This document shows, one piece after another, positions 45,316 to 54,250 of a stretch of 64,000 nt of DNA. The translations under genes were made by a program, and so were the position numbers. This DNA comes from Nitrosopumilus oxyclinae (lineage in GTDB: Archaea; Thermoproteota; Nitrososphaeria; Nitrososphaerales; Nitrosopumilaceae): the NCBI RefSeq assembly GCF_013407165.1, contig NZ_CP026994.1:372001-436000 (forward strand), read 5' to 3'. The notes beneath the pieces were generated by a model. It did not search any database. It saw only the letters and a program-made list of their open reading frames with translations, and was not told the DNA's origin. Numbering within the stretch: the stretch's first letter is position 1; the number at the start of each line of letters is the position of its first letter.

Positions 45316-46161
45316 ATGAGTTACGCACATCCTGAAGTTTTAGTCGATACCGAATGGGTATCACAGAATCCTCCTAATGAAAAAAGAAAATTAGTTGAAG
45401 TTGATTATGATCCTGTAAATGGATATCAAAAAGGCCACATTAATGGTGCCAGTTTAATTTGGTGGAAACGAGACATCAATGATCCAGTAACTCGAGATAT
45501 CATTAGTAAAAAAGAATTTGAAGCATTAATGGCTAAAAACGGAATCACTGCAGATACTGAAGTTATTCTTTATGGTGACTTTAACAACTGGTTTGCAGCA
45601 TTTGCTTTCTGGGTTTTCAAAATTTACGGTCATGAAAATTTAAAGATCATGAACGGTGGACGAAAAAAATGGGAATTGGAAAATAAAGATTACACTACTG
45701 ACGAACCTCAAATAGCTTCGACAACTTATGTTGCACAACCTACAGATGAGGGATTACGTGCATATCTATTTGATGTTAGTAGAGCTTTAGGAAAAGAAGA
45801 CACTGTAATGGTGGATGTAAGATCACCTGCAGAATTTACTGGTCAAATTACTGCACCTCCAGAATATCCAATGGAGCATGCACAAAGAGGTGGCCATATT
45901 CCTGATGCAAATAATATTCCTTGGGCAACTGCAGTTAATGATGCTGATGGTACTTTCAAAGCAGTTGAAGAATTAAAACAAAATTATGAACCAAAAGGAG
46001 TCACTCCTGACAAAGATGTAATTTGTTATTGCAGAATTGGAGAGCGTTCTTCACACAGTTGGTTTGTATTGAAATATCTACTTGGATACCCAAAAGTTAG
46101 AAACTATGATGGTTCTTGGACTGAATGGGGAAACATGATAGGAAATCCTGTGGAAAAATAA
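45316..46161 (+). CDS. Thiosulfate/3-mercaptopyruvate sulfurtransferase (two rhodanese domains)
   Basis: A 281-residue tandem rhodanese. The N-terminal domain (KLVEVDYDPVNGYQKGHING) is inactive-like, and the C-terminal one carries the active-site Cys loop YCRIGERSSHSW near residue 238 (CRxGxR type). It transfers sulfane sulfur from thiosulfate or mercaptopyruvate. The frame is open upstream to 45256, but ATG 45316 with AAATAAGTA about 28 bases upstream gives the normal N-terminus. Confidence 0.92.
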   Translation: MSYAHPEVLVDTEWVSQNPPNEKRKLVEVDYDPVNGYQKGHINGASLIWWKRDINDPVTRDIISKKEFEALMAKNGITADTEVILYGDFNNWFAAFAFWVFKIYGHENLKIMNGGRKKWELENKDYTTDEPQIASTTYVAQPTDEGLRAYLFDVSRALGKEDTVMVDVRSPAEFTGQITAPPEYPMEHAQRGGHIPDANNIPWATAVNDADGTFKAVEELKQNYEPKGVTPDKDVICYCRIGERSSHSWFVLKYLLGYPKVRNYDGSWTEWGNMIGNPVEK

Positions 46162-46162
46162 A

Positions 46163-46474
46163 TTGCTTTTAGACCTTCCTGTTCTTGAGAAAGGTACTTT
46201 CTATTTTATCAAAGACGGCGAGTCTGATATTATCTTAGAGGACAAAACTAAACGTGGTCTTGAAATTAAAGAAACCTCTATTGATGAAAAAATCAATGTC
46301 AAAGCCGATAAAGGAATGATCCATGATATGGATGGAATTGGACACTGGGTTCCAATTCGTTGGTATTTTGCAAAAGATTCCTTTGATCTATCTCAGGTAT
46401 TGGTTCACGCAGAAGCAATGGATGAAAAGTACACCAAACTTCGAGAACTCACATGTCCTGATGATGAGGACTGA
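46163..46474 (+). CDS. Hypothetical small protein in the rhodanese operon
   Basis: A 103-residue soluble, beta-rich acidic protein (KGTFYFIKDGESDIILEDK; HDMDGIGHWVPIRWYFAKD). TTG start one base after the rhodanese stop, so probably co-transcribed and functionally linked. No family recognised. Confidence 0.62.
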   Translation: MLLDLPVLEKGTFYFIKDGESDIILEDKTKRGLEIKETSIDEKINVKADKGMIHDMDGIGHWVPIRWYFAKDSFDLSQVLVHAEAMDEKYTKLRELTCPDDED

Positions 46475-46510
46475 TAACCTTTTTATCTAAAATAAAATGA
46501 ATAGACACAG

Positions 46511-47461
46511 ATGTCTTTACTCCTAAAAGATCGAGTTTGGTCAATGGAGGCCGCAACTGCAAAACGTGGCGTTTATCCTTTACATGGATTCAAACTTGGC
46601 TTGTATCGATTACCAATAAAACTCGAAGATCCAGTTGAACTAAAATCTGTTCATGATGGTCTCAAAAAGGCATTTGAAATGGACATGTATGCTGATAGAA
46701 TTTACGCAACATATCGTTGGAAAGAACAAAACATGGATGATCCTGATGCTAAAGGATATCAAGAAGTTGATTTGTCAGTTACAGTTGAAATTGTAAGTGG
46801 CGAAGTTGTAGATATTATTTATCAAATTTTCCCAATTGAAAAGTTCGGTGATCCTAATTGGGTTAAAGATTATAGAAAAAAGGCTGACCATTTTGCTAAA
46901 ATGGTAATTGATACTATTTTACGAAATACTATTTTGGCTGACAAAATGATTTCATATTTTGCAAAAACTGAAAAAATTTCTGAAGTTGCAGCTATTCAAA
47001 AACTAGAAGAACTAACTCCTCTTGCAAAAATTGTTCTTGGTGCAAAACCAAAACCAGTTGAGGCAAAAGACGATGAAGAGGGTGAAGAAGATGATAGTGC
47101 TATTGAAATTCCAGATGGAGCAAAACCTGGACCAATTGATGTTGATTACAAATCAAAAATGAAACCAACTACACCATACGAAGCCCCTGAACACACAATC
47201 AAAACTTGGGGTAGAAGAGGTACAAGTAATGGTATCATGGGTGTATGGGGAGAATTTGTTTCAGTAGACTATGATATTTGTGTAGCCGATGGTGGATGCA
47301 TTGAAGCATGTCCTGTCGCTGTATACGAATGGTTTGACACTCCTGGCAATCCTGCATCTGAGAAAAAGCCGTTAATGTCAAAAGAACCTGATTGTATTTT
47401 CTGTCTTGCATGTGAAGGCGTATGTCCTCCACAAGCAATCAAGATTTATGAGCAAAAATAA
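46511..47461 (+). CDS. Zfx-like ferredoxin with large N-terminal extension
   Basis: A 316-residue protein. The C-terminal part (from about residue 235) matches archaeal zinc-containing ferredoxins: GVWGEFVSVDYDICVADGGC, IEACPVAVYEWFDTPGNP, then CIFCLACEGVCPPQAI. Seven to eight Cys support two Fe-S clusters. Before it lies an acidic linker (AKDDEEGEEDDSAIEIPDG) and an alpha/beta domain of about 185 residues that I do not recognise. Typical Zfx is about 100 residues, so this is a fusion. It could carry electrons for KorAB and other ferredoxin enzymes. Confidence 0.8.
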   Translation: MSLLLKDRVWSMEAATAKRGVYPLHGFKLGLYRLPIKLEDPVELKSVHDGLKKAFEMDMYADRIYATYRWKEQNMDDPDAKGYQEVDLSVTVEIVSGEVVDIIYQIFPIEKFGDPNWVKDYRKKADHFAKMVIDTILRNTILADKMISYFAKTEKISEVAAIQKLEELTPLAKIVLGAKPKPVEAKDDEEGEEDDSAIEIPDGAKPGPIDVDYKSKMKPTTPYEAPEHTIKTWGRRGTSNGIMGVWGEFVSVDYDICVADGGCIEACPVAVYEWFDTPGNPASEKKPLMSKEPDCIFCLACEGVCPPQAIKIYEQK

Positions 47462-47514
47462 ATTTAATTTCTTTCCACTTAAATAGCGATTAGCAATTCC
47501 TTGAATTTAGTGAT

Positions 47515-49575
47515 ATGACAATCAATCCTTTCACCTCATTTGTATTTGATCTGTTTATTTTATCTGCCATAATTATTACTGCATACACAGTTAATTTTTA
47601 CTATCTTGCATTTCTTTCAAGAACAAGAAAAGAATCTCATCCTACAATTGATTGGGGCACTCCAACTATTACAATACAATTACCAATTTACAATGAAAAG
47701 TATGTAGCAAAACGACTCGTTGATGCAGTTTGTCATATGGATTATCCAAAAGACAAAATGAGAATAATGGTATGCGATGATTCAGATGATGATACAGTTG
47801 AATTACTAAAAAATGTAGTTGATGGTTACAAAAAAGATGGGTATCTAATTGAACATGTGCGACGTGGAACAAGAGTAGGTTACAAGGCTGGTGCATTAAA
47901 ACATGCAATGAAAACAACTGACACCGAACTTGTTGCAATATTTGATGCTGATTTTATTCCTCCCACTTGGTTTCTTAAACGAGCAATACCGCATTTTGCA
48001 ACATCAAAAATTGGTCTAGTTCAATGCAGGTGGGGCCATGTCAATGAAAATTACTCTACCATTACTCAAGTGCAAGCCCTCAGTATTGATTTTCATTTTC
48101 TTGTAGAGCAGAAAGCAAAAAGCAATTCTCATCTCTTCATGAATTTTAACGGTACTGCTGGTATTTGGAGACGTGATTGTATTGAAGATGCTGGAGGTTG
48201 GCATACTGCCACACTTGTAGAGGATCTTGATCTAAGCTATCGTGCACAAATGAAAGGTTGGAAGTGTTTGTTTTTACCTGATATTGTAGTTGATGCTGAA
48301 TTGCCTGCACAAATGAATGGGGCAAAAAGACAACAATTCCGTTGGGCAAAGGGATCAATTCAATGTGCAATTAAATTACTTTCTGATGTTGCTCTAAAAC
48401 GTCATGTTGCAATTGAAGCTAAACTTCAGGCATTCATTCAACTTACTCGTCATATTGTTTATCCTCTAGTGTTGATACAATTTTTATCATTACCTGTATT
48501 GCTTGCAGCCCAAGTCAATCTTTATGTTGTAAGTGTTCTACCGGCATTAACAATTGCAACATATCTTGCAATGGGACCTGGCGCATATGTTTTAGTGATT
48601 CAGGGAATGTATGGTAAAACCTGGAAATCTAAAGCAAAACTACTTCCGGCATTACTAATTTACAATGCTGGAATGTCTGTAAATAACACAGTAGCAGTAT
48701 TTGATGCAGTACTAGGAAAGAAAAATGAATTTCACAGAACTCCAAAATACGGACTAGTAACAAAAAAAGATGATTGGAAAGACAAGGCCTATAATTTACC
48801 ATTTACACAAACAACTCTGCTAGAAATATTCTTTGGAGTTTATGGAGTAATGGGAATTTTCATTGCAATTTTTTCAAACAATCCTGTGTTTGTACCAATC
48901 ATTGCTCTTCAAACAATTGGCTTTTTTTTCATTGCATACCTGAGTTTGTCTCATACTAAATTTAAAAGAAATAAATCAAGTGATAATCGAGCAAAAACTA
49001 AGAAGGAAAAAATGGCAAATACTGTTTACAAACTTTCCATGATTGGAATACTTGGAATAATTATTTTTGGAGGATATATGGCAATTTCTGGTTACAATTC
49101 TGATATTTACCCTCTTGATAGAATACGAGGAAATCTTGATGGTATTGTGTCTTCATCAGATCCACAAATGATTCGTGATCATTTAGTTGCAATCCAAGCA
49201 GATTTGGATATTGTAATGGTGAATTTACCTGATACCTGGGATACTGAAGGTAACATAATTTCAAAAAATCCTGTTTGGATATTTGGAACAGAATCTACTA
49301 ACTTTCTTAGAATTCAAAATAACATAGATACAATGTTTACAGGAGTTAATGAAATATCCAATATTCCTAAAGATAATTCTGCATATCATACAGGTATGTT
49401 GGATATCAAGGAAAGGGCAGCATTGCTAAAAATCAACATCATGGATGCAACTCCGTACATGTATGTCAGTCCTGCAAACATGATGCTTAGTGGTATTTGG
49501 ATTGCTGCAATTATAGGAATTTTTGCAGCATTAAAACGAAAGAAAGAACAACTCAATAAAACTGATCAAGAATAA
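47515..49575 (+). CDS. Processive family 2 glycosyltransferase (cellulose synthase-like)
   Basis: A 686-residue membrane glycosyltransferase. The GT-A core has ITIQLPIYNEKYVAKRLVDA, VCDDSDDDTVELL, AIFDADFIPP (the metal-binding DxD) and the processive-type motif QQFRWAKGS (QxxRW). N-terminal and several C-terminal membrane helices surround it. After about residue 510 comes a further membrane pair with an outside helical domain. It probably makes and exports a beta-linked surface polysaccharide or glycosylates lipids. Confidence 0.9.
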   Translation: MTINPFTSFVFDLFILSAIIITAYTVNFYYLAFLSRTRKESHPTIDWGTPTITIQLPIYNEKYVAKRLVDAVCHMDYPKDKMRIMVCDDSDDDTVELLKNVVDGYKKDGYLIEHVRRGTRVGYKAGALKHAMKTTDTELVAIFDADFIPPTWFLKRAIPHFATSKIGLVQCRWGHVNENYSTITQVQALSIDFHFLVEQKAKSNSHLFMNFNGTAGIWRRDCIEDAGGWHTATLVEDLDLSYRAQMKGWKCLFLPDIVVDAELPAQMNGAKRQQFRWAKGSIQCAIKLLSDVALKRHVAIEAKLQAFIQLTRHIVYPLVLIQFLSLPVLLAAQVNLYVVSVLPALTIATYLAMGPGAYVLVIQGMYGKTWKSKAKLLPALLIYNAGMSVNNTVAVFDAVLGKKNEFHRTPKYGLVTKKDDWKDKAYNLPFTQTTLLEIFFGVYGVMGIFIAIFSNNPVFVPIIALQTIGFFFIAYLSLSHTKFKRNKSSDNRAKTKKEKMANTVYKLSMIGILGIIIFGGYMAISGYNSDIYPLDRIRGNLDGIVSSSDPQMIRDHLVAIQADLDIVMVNLPDTWDTEGNIISKNPVWIFGTESTNFLRIQNNIDTMFTGVNEISNIPKDNSAYHTGMLDIKERAALLKINIMDATPYMYVSPANMMLSGIWIAAIIGIFAALKRKKEQLNKTDQE

Positions 49576-51081
49576 TTAAGAAATATTTAGATCTTTTCTA
49601 ATTTCATCAACAGCTCTTATTCCATAAATGTCTCGCACTTGTTGAATTCTTATTGATTCTTTTAACATGTCTCTGCCAATGGCGTTTGTTAAAATTGAAT
49701 ATACATCACTGAATCTTACTTCCCACTTGTCTGCGCAATCTAATATTTTACTAACAGCCCACTGTCGAACTTCATGAGGTAGAGGAATTTTCTCTCCAGA
49801 CTCTACTGAAATTCGATCAAAGAGATTTACAATATCTGCGGTTTGAGATGCCATTTTTTCTATGTCTTTTGATACTCCATATTTTGATTCGGCATTCATT
49901 CTAATGTTTGATTGGTATTCAGATAGCTTCAACAAAGCCATCATCTCTTTAGATGAATCACTAGATGCCTTGTTGGTGACATCTTTGACTGTTTGTAACT
50001 CTTGAAATAGTCTTTCAGATTTTTTATGAAATTCTATTGTAGATTCGTCTTGTCTTTTTAGGGTGTCAGACACTGATGATATTTTTTGCTCAATACTGTT
50101 TGTTTTATCAAATACATTTTGTTTGAAATTTGAAACTTCCTCCTGAACTGATTTTAGCCCTTCTCCTACAAATGCTGTGGAATCAGCCCTCTGTGCTAGT
50201 GCTCCAATCTCTGTTTCAATTTTATCAATCTTACCTCCTAGTTCTTTTATTGATTCTAGGCTCAAATTATCTATGGAATTTGCTTTGGATGAAATGGAAT
50301 CAAACTGTTGTTTTAGTCCATCAATTACTCCTGCTAAAGAATCAATTTTTGATGCTTTTGATGATATTGCATCAATTGTGATTTTAATGGCATCAAGCTC
50401 AGCATTTAGATTTGAACTAGATGCTGCCCCTTCTGAAATTCTTCCTAATTCTAGTTTGAGACTTTCAATAATTTGAGTACCTGTATCTAATTTTGCTGTT
50501 TTTCCAGATATTTCTTCAATTGTATTTTTTAGATTATCCATCTCAGAACCAATCTCTAAGAATGAATCTGTTTTTCCAGAAACTTTTCTTAAATCATCTC
50601 TAACTTCGTCAATTCTTTGTGCAATTTTGATTATCATTTGAGAATTATTTTTAATTGAGTTCATGCTTTCTTCAACTCGCTCTGATATGTCTTGAGATTT
50701 TGATGATTTTTGTAATTCTGAAATTTTACTGATCTCTTTTTCTAATTTAGAAGTCTGGTCATTAATTTTATTAACTAAATTTGATTGTGATCTGACTTGA
50801 TTTAATCCTGCATAGAGTTTTTGGGTATCATCCTCTATTATGTTAATTTGTTTTGATTGTTTTTGAATATGTTCTAGTGTGGATGTTAATGTGTCAATCA
50901 TTCCTTTCATGGATACTAGCACTTTTTGATTTTCGCCAAAGATTTTTGACATTACTTTAATTTCTTTTTGTAATGCTTTGTTTGAATCTGAGACTGATGC
51001 TACCTTTTTTAACAACACTGATGGATTAGGCTCTTTCTTTGCCTTGACTGGTGTTTTCTTTTTTGTAGTTTTGGTAGCCAT
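49576..51081 (-). CDS. Long coiled-coil protein with basic N-terminus
   Basis: A 501-residue protein of unknown function. Basic, Lys-rich start (TKKKTPVKAKKEPNPS), then about 370 residues of coiled coil with repeated ISSKASKIDSLAGV-like segments, then a globular C-terminal domain (HEVRQWAVSKILDCADKWEV, ending ALVDEI-like RAVDEIRKDLNIS). No membrane helix. The layout suggests a cytoplasmic scaffold or chromosome-associated protein, which is inference only. Confidence 0.7.
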   Translation of the reverse strand: MATKTTKKKTPVKAKKEPNPSVLLKKVASVSDSNKALQKEIKVMSKIFGENQKVLVSMKGMIDTLTSTLEHIQKQSKQINIIEDDTQKLYAGLNQVRSQSNLVNKINDQTSKLEKEISKISELQKSSKSQDISERVEESMNSIKNNSQMIIKIAQRIDEVRDDLRKVSGKTDSFLEIGSEMDNLKNTIEEISGKTAKLDTGTQIIESLKLELGRISEGAASSSNLNAELDAIKITIDAISSKASKIDSLAGVIDGLKQQFDSISSKANSIDNLSLESIKELGGKIDKIETEIGALAQRADSTAFVGEGLKSVQEEVSNFKQNVFDKTNSIEQKISSVSDTLKRQDESTIEFHKKSERLFQELQTVKDVTNKASSDSSKEMMALLKLSEYQSNIRMNAESKYGVSKDIEKMASQTADIVNLFDRISVESGEKIPLPHEVRQWAVSKILDCADKWEVRFSDVYSILTNAIGRDMLKESIRIQQVRDIYGIRAVDEIRKDLNIS

Positions 51082-51141
51082 ATGAAATCATTTAAAATTT
51101 AAAGATAAAAAAGTTGGGTGTAAAAATAAAAATGTAAAGAG

Positions 51142-51249
51142 TTACTTGTTTACAACTTCTGGTTCATGAAGTAATTCATGAAATGTCTTTTCAGCCAATC
51201 CATTCACTGTTTCAATAAACCCTCTTGGACAATATTCGCATTGAATCAT
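51142..51249 (-). CDS. 35-residue zinc-finger-like peptide under operator control
   Basis: Encodes MIQCEYCPRGFIETVNGLAE, then KTFHELLHEPEVVNK. One CxxC (CEYC) and a later HxxxH (HELLH) make a C2H2-like zinc finger. The ATG directly abuts a perfect palindrome, and a TATTAATA box lies 27 bases upstream on the minus strand. These features support a real, regulated gene. Confidence 0.6.
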   Translation of the reverse strand: MIQCEYCPRGFIETVNGLAEKTFHELLHEPEVVNK

Positions 51250-51274
51250 ATAGTACGGTATGGTACCGTACTAT
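51250..51274 (-). promoter_or_regulatory. Perfect palindromic operator
   Basis: ATAGTACGGTA and TACCGTACTAT are exact inverted 11-bp arms around TGG. The element fills the space between the TATA box and the start codon of the minus-strand peptide gene, a position from which a bound repressor would block transcription. Confidence 0.75.
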
Positions 51275-51305
51275 TAATAGTAAGGTGATTGCAAAATAAC
51301 CAATT

Positions 51306-51395
51306 ATGCAGTCAGATACCCCAGGTCATATCTCTTCATTTAATTCAGATGACCTAATCATCACTCTGCACATGAATTATGTTGTTTGGGCATAA
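51306..51395 (+). CDS. Possible 29-residue peptide
   Basis: Encodes MQSDTPGHISSFNSDDLIIT, then LHMNYVVWA. It is divergent from the zinc-finger peptide, and a symmetric TATTAATA (51272-51279) lies about 30 bases before its ATG. Short, so chance is possible. The remaining 100 bases before the antiporter gene hold only its promoter. Confidence 0.35.
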   Translation: MQSDTPGHISSFNSDDLIITLHMNYVVWA

Positions 51396-51498
51396 AGAGG
51401 TTAAAGATTTTCAAAATTGCCGAGCCTAACATTATCTCTGGAACATTCCAAAATTGCAATTCGCAATCATTTTTTAAACAAATTTGTTTATTGATTAC

Positions 51499-52824
51499 AT
51501 GCAAAACATTCCACTTCAGATTACTGGTGGAATTCAAAATACCCTAAACAACACTGTAACTAGTTTAATTGAGCAAATAACTCCTGAATTACCTCACACA
51601 AGTTTTGTCACTGATTTGGCATTCATTATGATTATTGGCGCTGTTGTAACTCTGGCTTTTTTTAAAATCAAACAACCATTGATCATCGGCTATCTTTTTG
51701 CAGGAATGTTGATTGGTCCACTTTCTCCGTTTTGGTCTTGGGTCTTACCTGAAGGAGGTCCGTCTGGTGATGTGTTGGGCGGAGTTGGGATTTTATCTGA
51801 TATCTCTGCATTGAATCTTTTTGCTGAAATTGGAGTCATCTTACTTCTCTTTGTAATTGGAATAGAGTTTCCATATGCAAAAATTAAAAATATTGGACGA
51901 GTAGCTGTTGGAGTTGGAACTATAGGATTGTTTTCAACCTTGGGTGTGCTGTTCTATACTGCTACAGCCCTTGGATTGGGATTCATGGATGCTTTGTTTA
52001 TTTCTGCAGCCTTGTCAATATCTAGTACTGCAATTATCGTAAAGTTGTTAGAGGATATGGGAAAAATCAAAAAAGAATCATCCATTATGGTTCTTGGTAT
52101 TTTGATTGTAGAGGACGTGATAGCTGTCATCTTAATTTCATCTTTGCAATCCATTGCATTGGTTGGAACTGTATCTATAGAATCAATCATTGTAGTTGTA
52201 TTGGTTGCAACTGGTCTTATTGTCGGTACATTTACTATTGGAACTCGCGTAATTCCACCTCTAATTGATAGAGTTGCAGCAGCAGAACATCGTGAGATTC
52301 TTCTGTTAAGTGTACTGGGTCTTTGCTTTGGTTATGCATTATTTGCAAATATTGTAGGATTATCTGTAGCAATTGGGGCATTTTTAGCAGGCGTTTTAGT
52401 GGCCGAATCTAAATCTGCTGAGGTAGCAAAGTTACTTTCAAGTCCAATCAAAGACATGTTTGTTGCTATCTTTTTCATTTCAGTTGGAGCCTTGATGGAT
52501 GTCTCACAGCTAGAAAATTATATTTTTATTGCAATTGCTTTGATTGCAGTTGCAACCGGGATGAAATTTGGAGGCAATATGATTGGAAATTTCATTTTCA
52601 GACAGAAACGTGGCAAGGCACTTCGTTCAGCATTCACTTTGGCTGCACCTCGAGGGGAATTCTCTATTGTCATTGTAAAAGTTGGAGTGGATATTGGGGC
52701 AGTTAGTGCATTCTTGTTCCCGTTAGTTGGTATAATTTCAATTATCACTGCTTTCATCTCCCCATTTTTGATGAAGGCCGGTGACAAAATAATCCCTGTA
52801 TTGGAAAAAAAAGAAAATGTCTGA
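51499..52824 (+). CDS. CPA2-family cation/proton antiporter
   Basis: A 441-residue Kef/NapA-type transporter with about 12-13 membrane helices. AEIGVILLLFVIGIEF and AALSISSTAIIVKLLED match the core, and GAFLAGVLVAES and APRGEFSIVIVKVG are typical. It exchanges Na+ or K+ for H+. There is no RCK/TrkA-N domain. The frame is open to TTG 51484, but ATG 51499 has a TTTTTTAAAC box about 26 bases upstream. Confidence 0.9.
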   Translation: MQNIPLQITGGIQNTLNNTVTSLIEQITPELPHTSFVTDLAFIMIIGAVVTLAFFKIKQPLIIGYLFAGMLIGPLSPFWSWVLPEGGPSGDVLGGVGILSDISALNLFAEIGVILLLFVIGIEFPYAKIKNIGRVAVGVGTIGLFSTLGVLFYTATALGLGFMDALFISAALSISSTAIIVKLLEDMGKIKKESSIMVLGILIVEDVIAVILISSLQSIALVGTVSIESIIVVVLVATGLIVGTFTIGTRVIPPLIDRVAAAEHREILLLSVLGLCFGYALFANIVGLSVAIGAFLAGVLVAESKSAEVAKLLSSPIKDMFVAIFFISVGALMDVSQLENYIFIAIALIAVATGMKFGGNMIGNFIFRQKRGKALRSAFTLAAPRGEFSIVIVKVGVDIGAVSAFLFPLVGIISIITAFISPFLMKAGDKIIPVLEKKENV

Positions 52825-53245
52825 TGAACTCAAAGAATTCTTAGATAGGGTACATAATGGAATCACTACTTTTGATTTTGAAGGAAACGAGACGCCTTGT
52901 ATTGAATTGGAGGAGAAAAGATATGATGAGATATTGTCTAAGGTTGCAGGACAACCATTGTCAATTAACACTGATTTGAATATTTTGCAAGATGGATTGG
53001 GTAATACATTTGTTGAAGTAAAATTGACTTTTTCAACTGGAAATATCACTGAAACGTTTCTGGTGAATGCAAAAACTCACCTTGCTTTTTTCAAATCTCT
53101 TGCAAAAACATCCATGCTTGCCCTCACTTCACCAAAATCTAATTTTGGAAAAGATAAGGTGTTTATGATTCAATTACCACGTCCAGAAAAAGCTCAAGAT
53201 GCACTTGAAATTATACAAAATGCATTGATTCCAAAGAACAAATAA
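52817..53245 (+). CDS. Hypothetical protein coupled to the antiporter
   Basis: A 142-residue soluble alpha/beta protein (KEFLDRVHNGITTFDFEGNE; NTFVEVKLTFSTGNITETF; VFMIQLPRPEKAQDALEII). Its start overlaps the antiporter end by 8 bases, so translation is probably coupled and it may regulate or modify the transporter. No family recognised. Confidence 0.6.
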   Translation: MSDELKEFLDRVHNGITTFDFEGNETPCIELEEKRYDEILSKVAGQPLSINTDLNILQDGLGNTFVEVKLTFSTGNITETFLVNAKTHLAFFKSLAKTSMLALTSPKSNFGKDKVFMIQLPRPEKAQDALEIIQNALIPKNK

Positions 53246-53247
53246 AG

Positions 53248-53324
53248 TGGTGCAGTTACCGGGATTTGAACCCGGGTCACGTACTTGGCAAGCACGAGTA
53301 CTAACCAGACTGTACTATAACTGC
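53248..53324 (-). tRNA. tRNA-Gly (GCC)
   Basis: Read on the minus strand: acceptor GCAGTTA/TAACTGC, D stem GTAC/GTAC, anticodon stem CGTGC/GTACG with loop TTGCCAA (anticodon GCC), a 4-base variable region, T arm CCGGG-TTCAAAT-CCCGG, discriminator A and an encoded CCA. No intron. It lies 2 bases from the convergent protein gene. Confidence 0.94.
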
Positions 53325-53387
53325 AACAAACCTCAAGGCTGAATTTGGATATTAAACTGTTTTTAACTATTTCAATTAAGATCATTT

Positions 53388-53651
53388 ATGGATGAAACTC
53401 TTCTAAAGAAAATTGAGCAAAAAATTCAAGATTCTATATCAAATAAAGATGAAATTAAACAATTGATCAAATCACTATCTGTAATTGATGATTCAAACTC
53501 TTTTGCTTTGGGAATTGTTGTGGGAAGAATCTATAACACATTTTATTATCAATCTAAAAGAATTCTAAATAGAGAACCAACAAAACAAGAATTTCAAGAA
53601 TTTTTAGAATTTGTTAAAAATAAGAAATCTGATTTAGATAACTTATGGTGA
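53388..53651 (+). CDS. Small helical hypothetical protein
   Basis: An 87-residue, probably all-helical protein (LLKKIEQKIQDSISNKDEIK; LGIVVGRIYNTFYYQSKRIL; EFQEFLEFVKNKKSDLDNLW). Function unknown. It overlaps the uL16 gene tail to tail by 9 bases. Confidence 0.6.
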   Translation: MDETLLKKIEQKIQDSISNKDEIKQLIKSLSVIDDSNSFALGIVVGRIYNTFYYQSKRILNREPTKQEFQEFLEFVKNKKSDLDNLW

Positions 53652-54152
53652 TAGTTTGTTCCAATCAATTACTTTGATTAGTGGTGTTCCTGGTAATTTT
53701 ACACATGAACCATGTAGTGCTTTTTTTGCAGCAGTTAGATGAGCATCACCATTTACGTATAATTCCATAATGCATTGTCCTTGTTTTACCCTAGCCCCTA
53801 GACTTACTGCTTTTCCCCATGATCTTCGCATTCCTTCTGAAACTCTATCTGCACCTGCAGTTGCAATTTGTTTGTTTTCTCTGAGAAGATTGTGTGGGTA
53901 AATCCTTAATCTTGAATAATATCCTGATTCACCAGTTGTTTTTTCTAGTGTTTTGTTTGCAGCTAGTCTTGTAGATTCAATAGCCATATGTCTAATCTGA
54001 ATTTTTTCGTTTAACAATAATTGAACACAGTACTGGTATGTTCCTCTTTTGCCACCTTGAAATTTTGCAATTTTGATTTGTGGTTTACCTTTGATGTATT
54101 CTTTTCTTGTAAAGACTTGACCTTTTCCATCTCGATAATTAGCACCATGCAT
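53643..54152 (-). CDS. rpl10e: 50S ribosomal protein uL16 (L10e)
   Basis: A 169-residue archaeal L10e that lines the A/P tRNA sites. MHGANYRDGKGQVFTRKEYI at the start, HMAIESTRLAANKTLEK, RIYPHNLLRENKQIATAGAD and GRVKQGQ-like GARVKQGQCIMELYV match. An in-frame ATG at 54215 would add 21 unusual residues. ATG 54152 is chosen because AAATATG lies about 26 bases before it. Confidence 0.93.
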   Translation of the reverse strand: MHGANYRDGKGQVFTRKEYIKGKPQIKIAKFQGGKRGTYQYCVQLLLNEKIQIRHMAIESTRLAANKTLEKTTGESGYYSRLRIYPHNLLRENKQIATAGADRVSEGMRRSWGKAVSLGARVKQGQCIMELYVNGDAHLTAAKKALHGSCVKLPGTPLIKVIDWNKLSP

Positions 54153-54250
54153 GATATTTTCAAGCCAGAATGCCCATATTTTAACGGTTAGCAGGGTATC
54201 TCTCATATTCTCCAATGCTTATATGGAAATCCTTTGATTTTCACTTTATT

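Noticed and set aside
53248-53324. tRNA-Gly as an integration site with flanking att repeats
   Set aside because: No copy of the tRNA 3' end was noticed nearby and no integrase is present; the check was by eye only.
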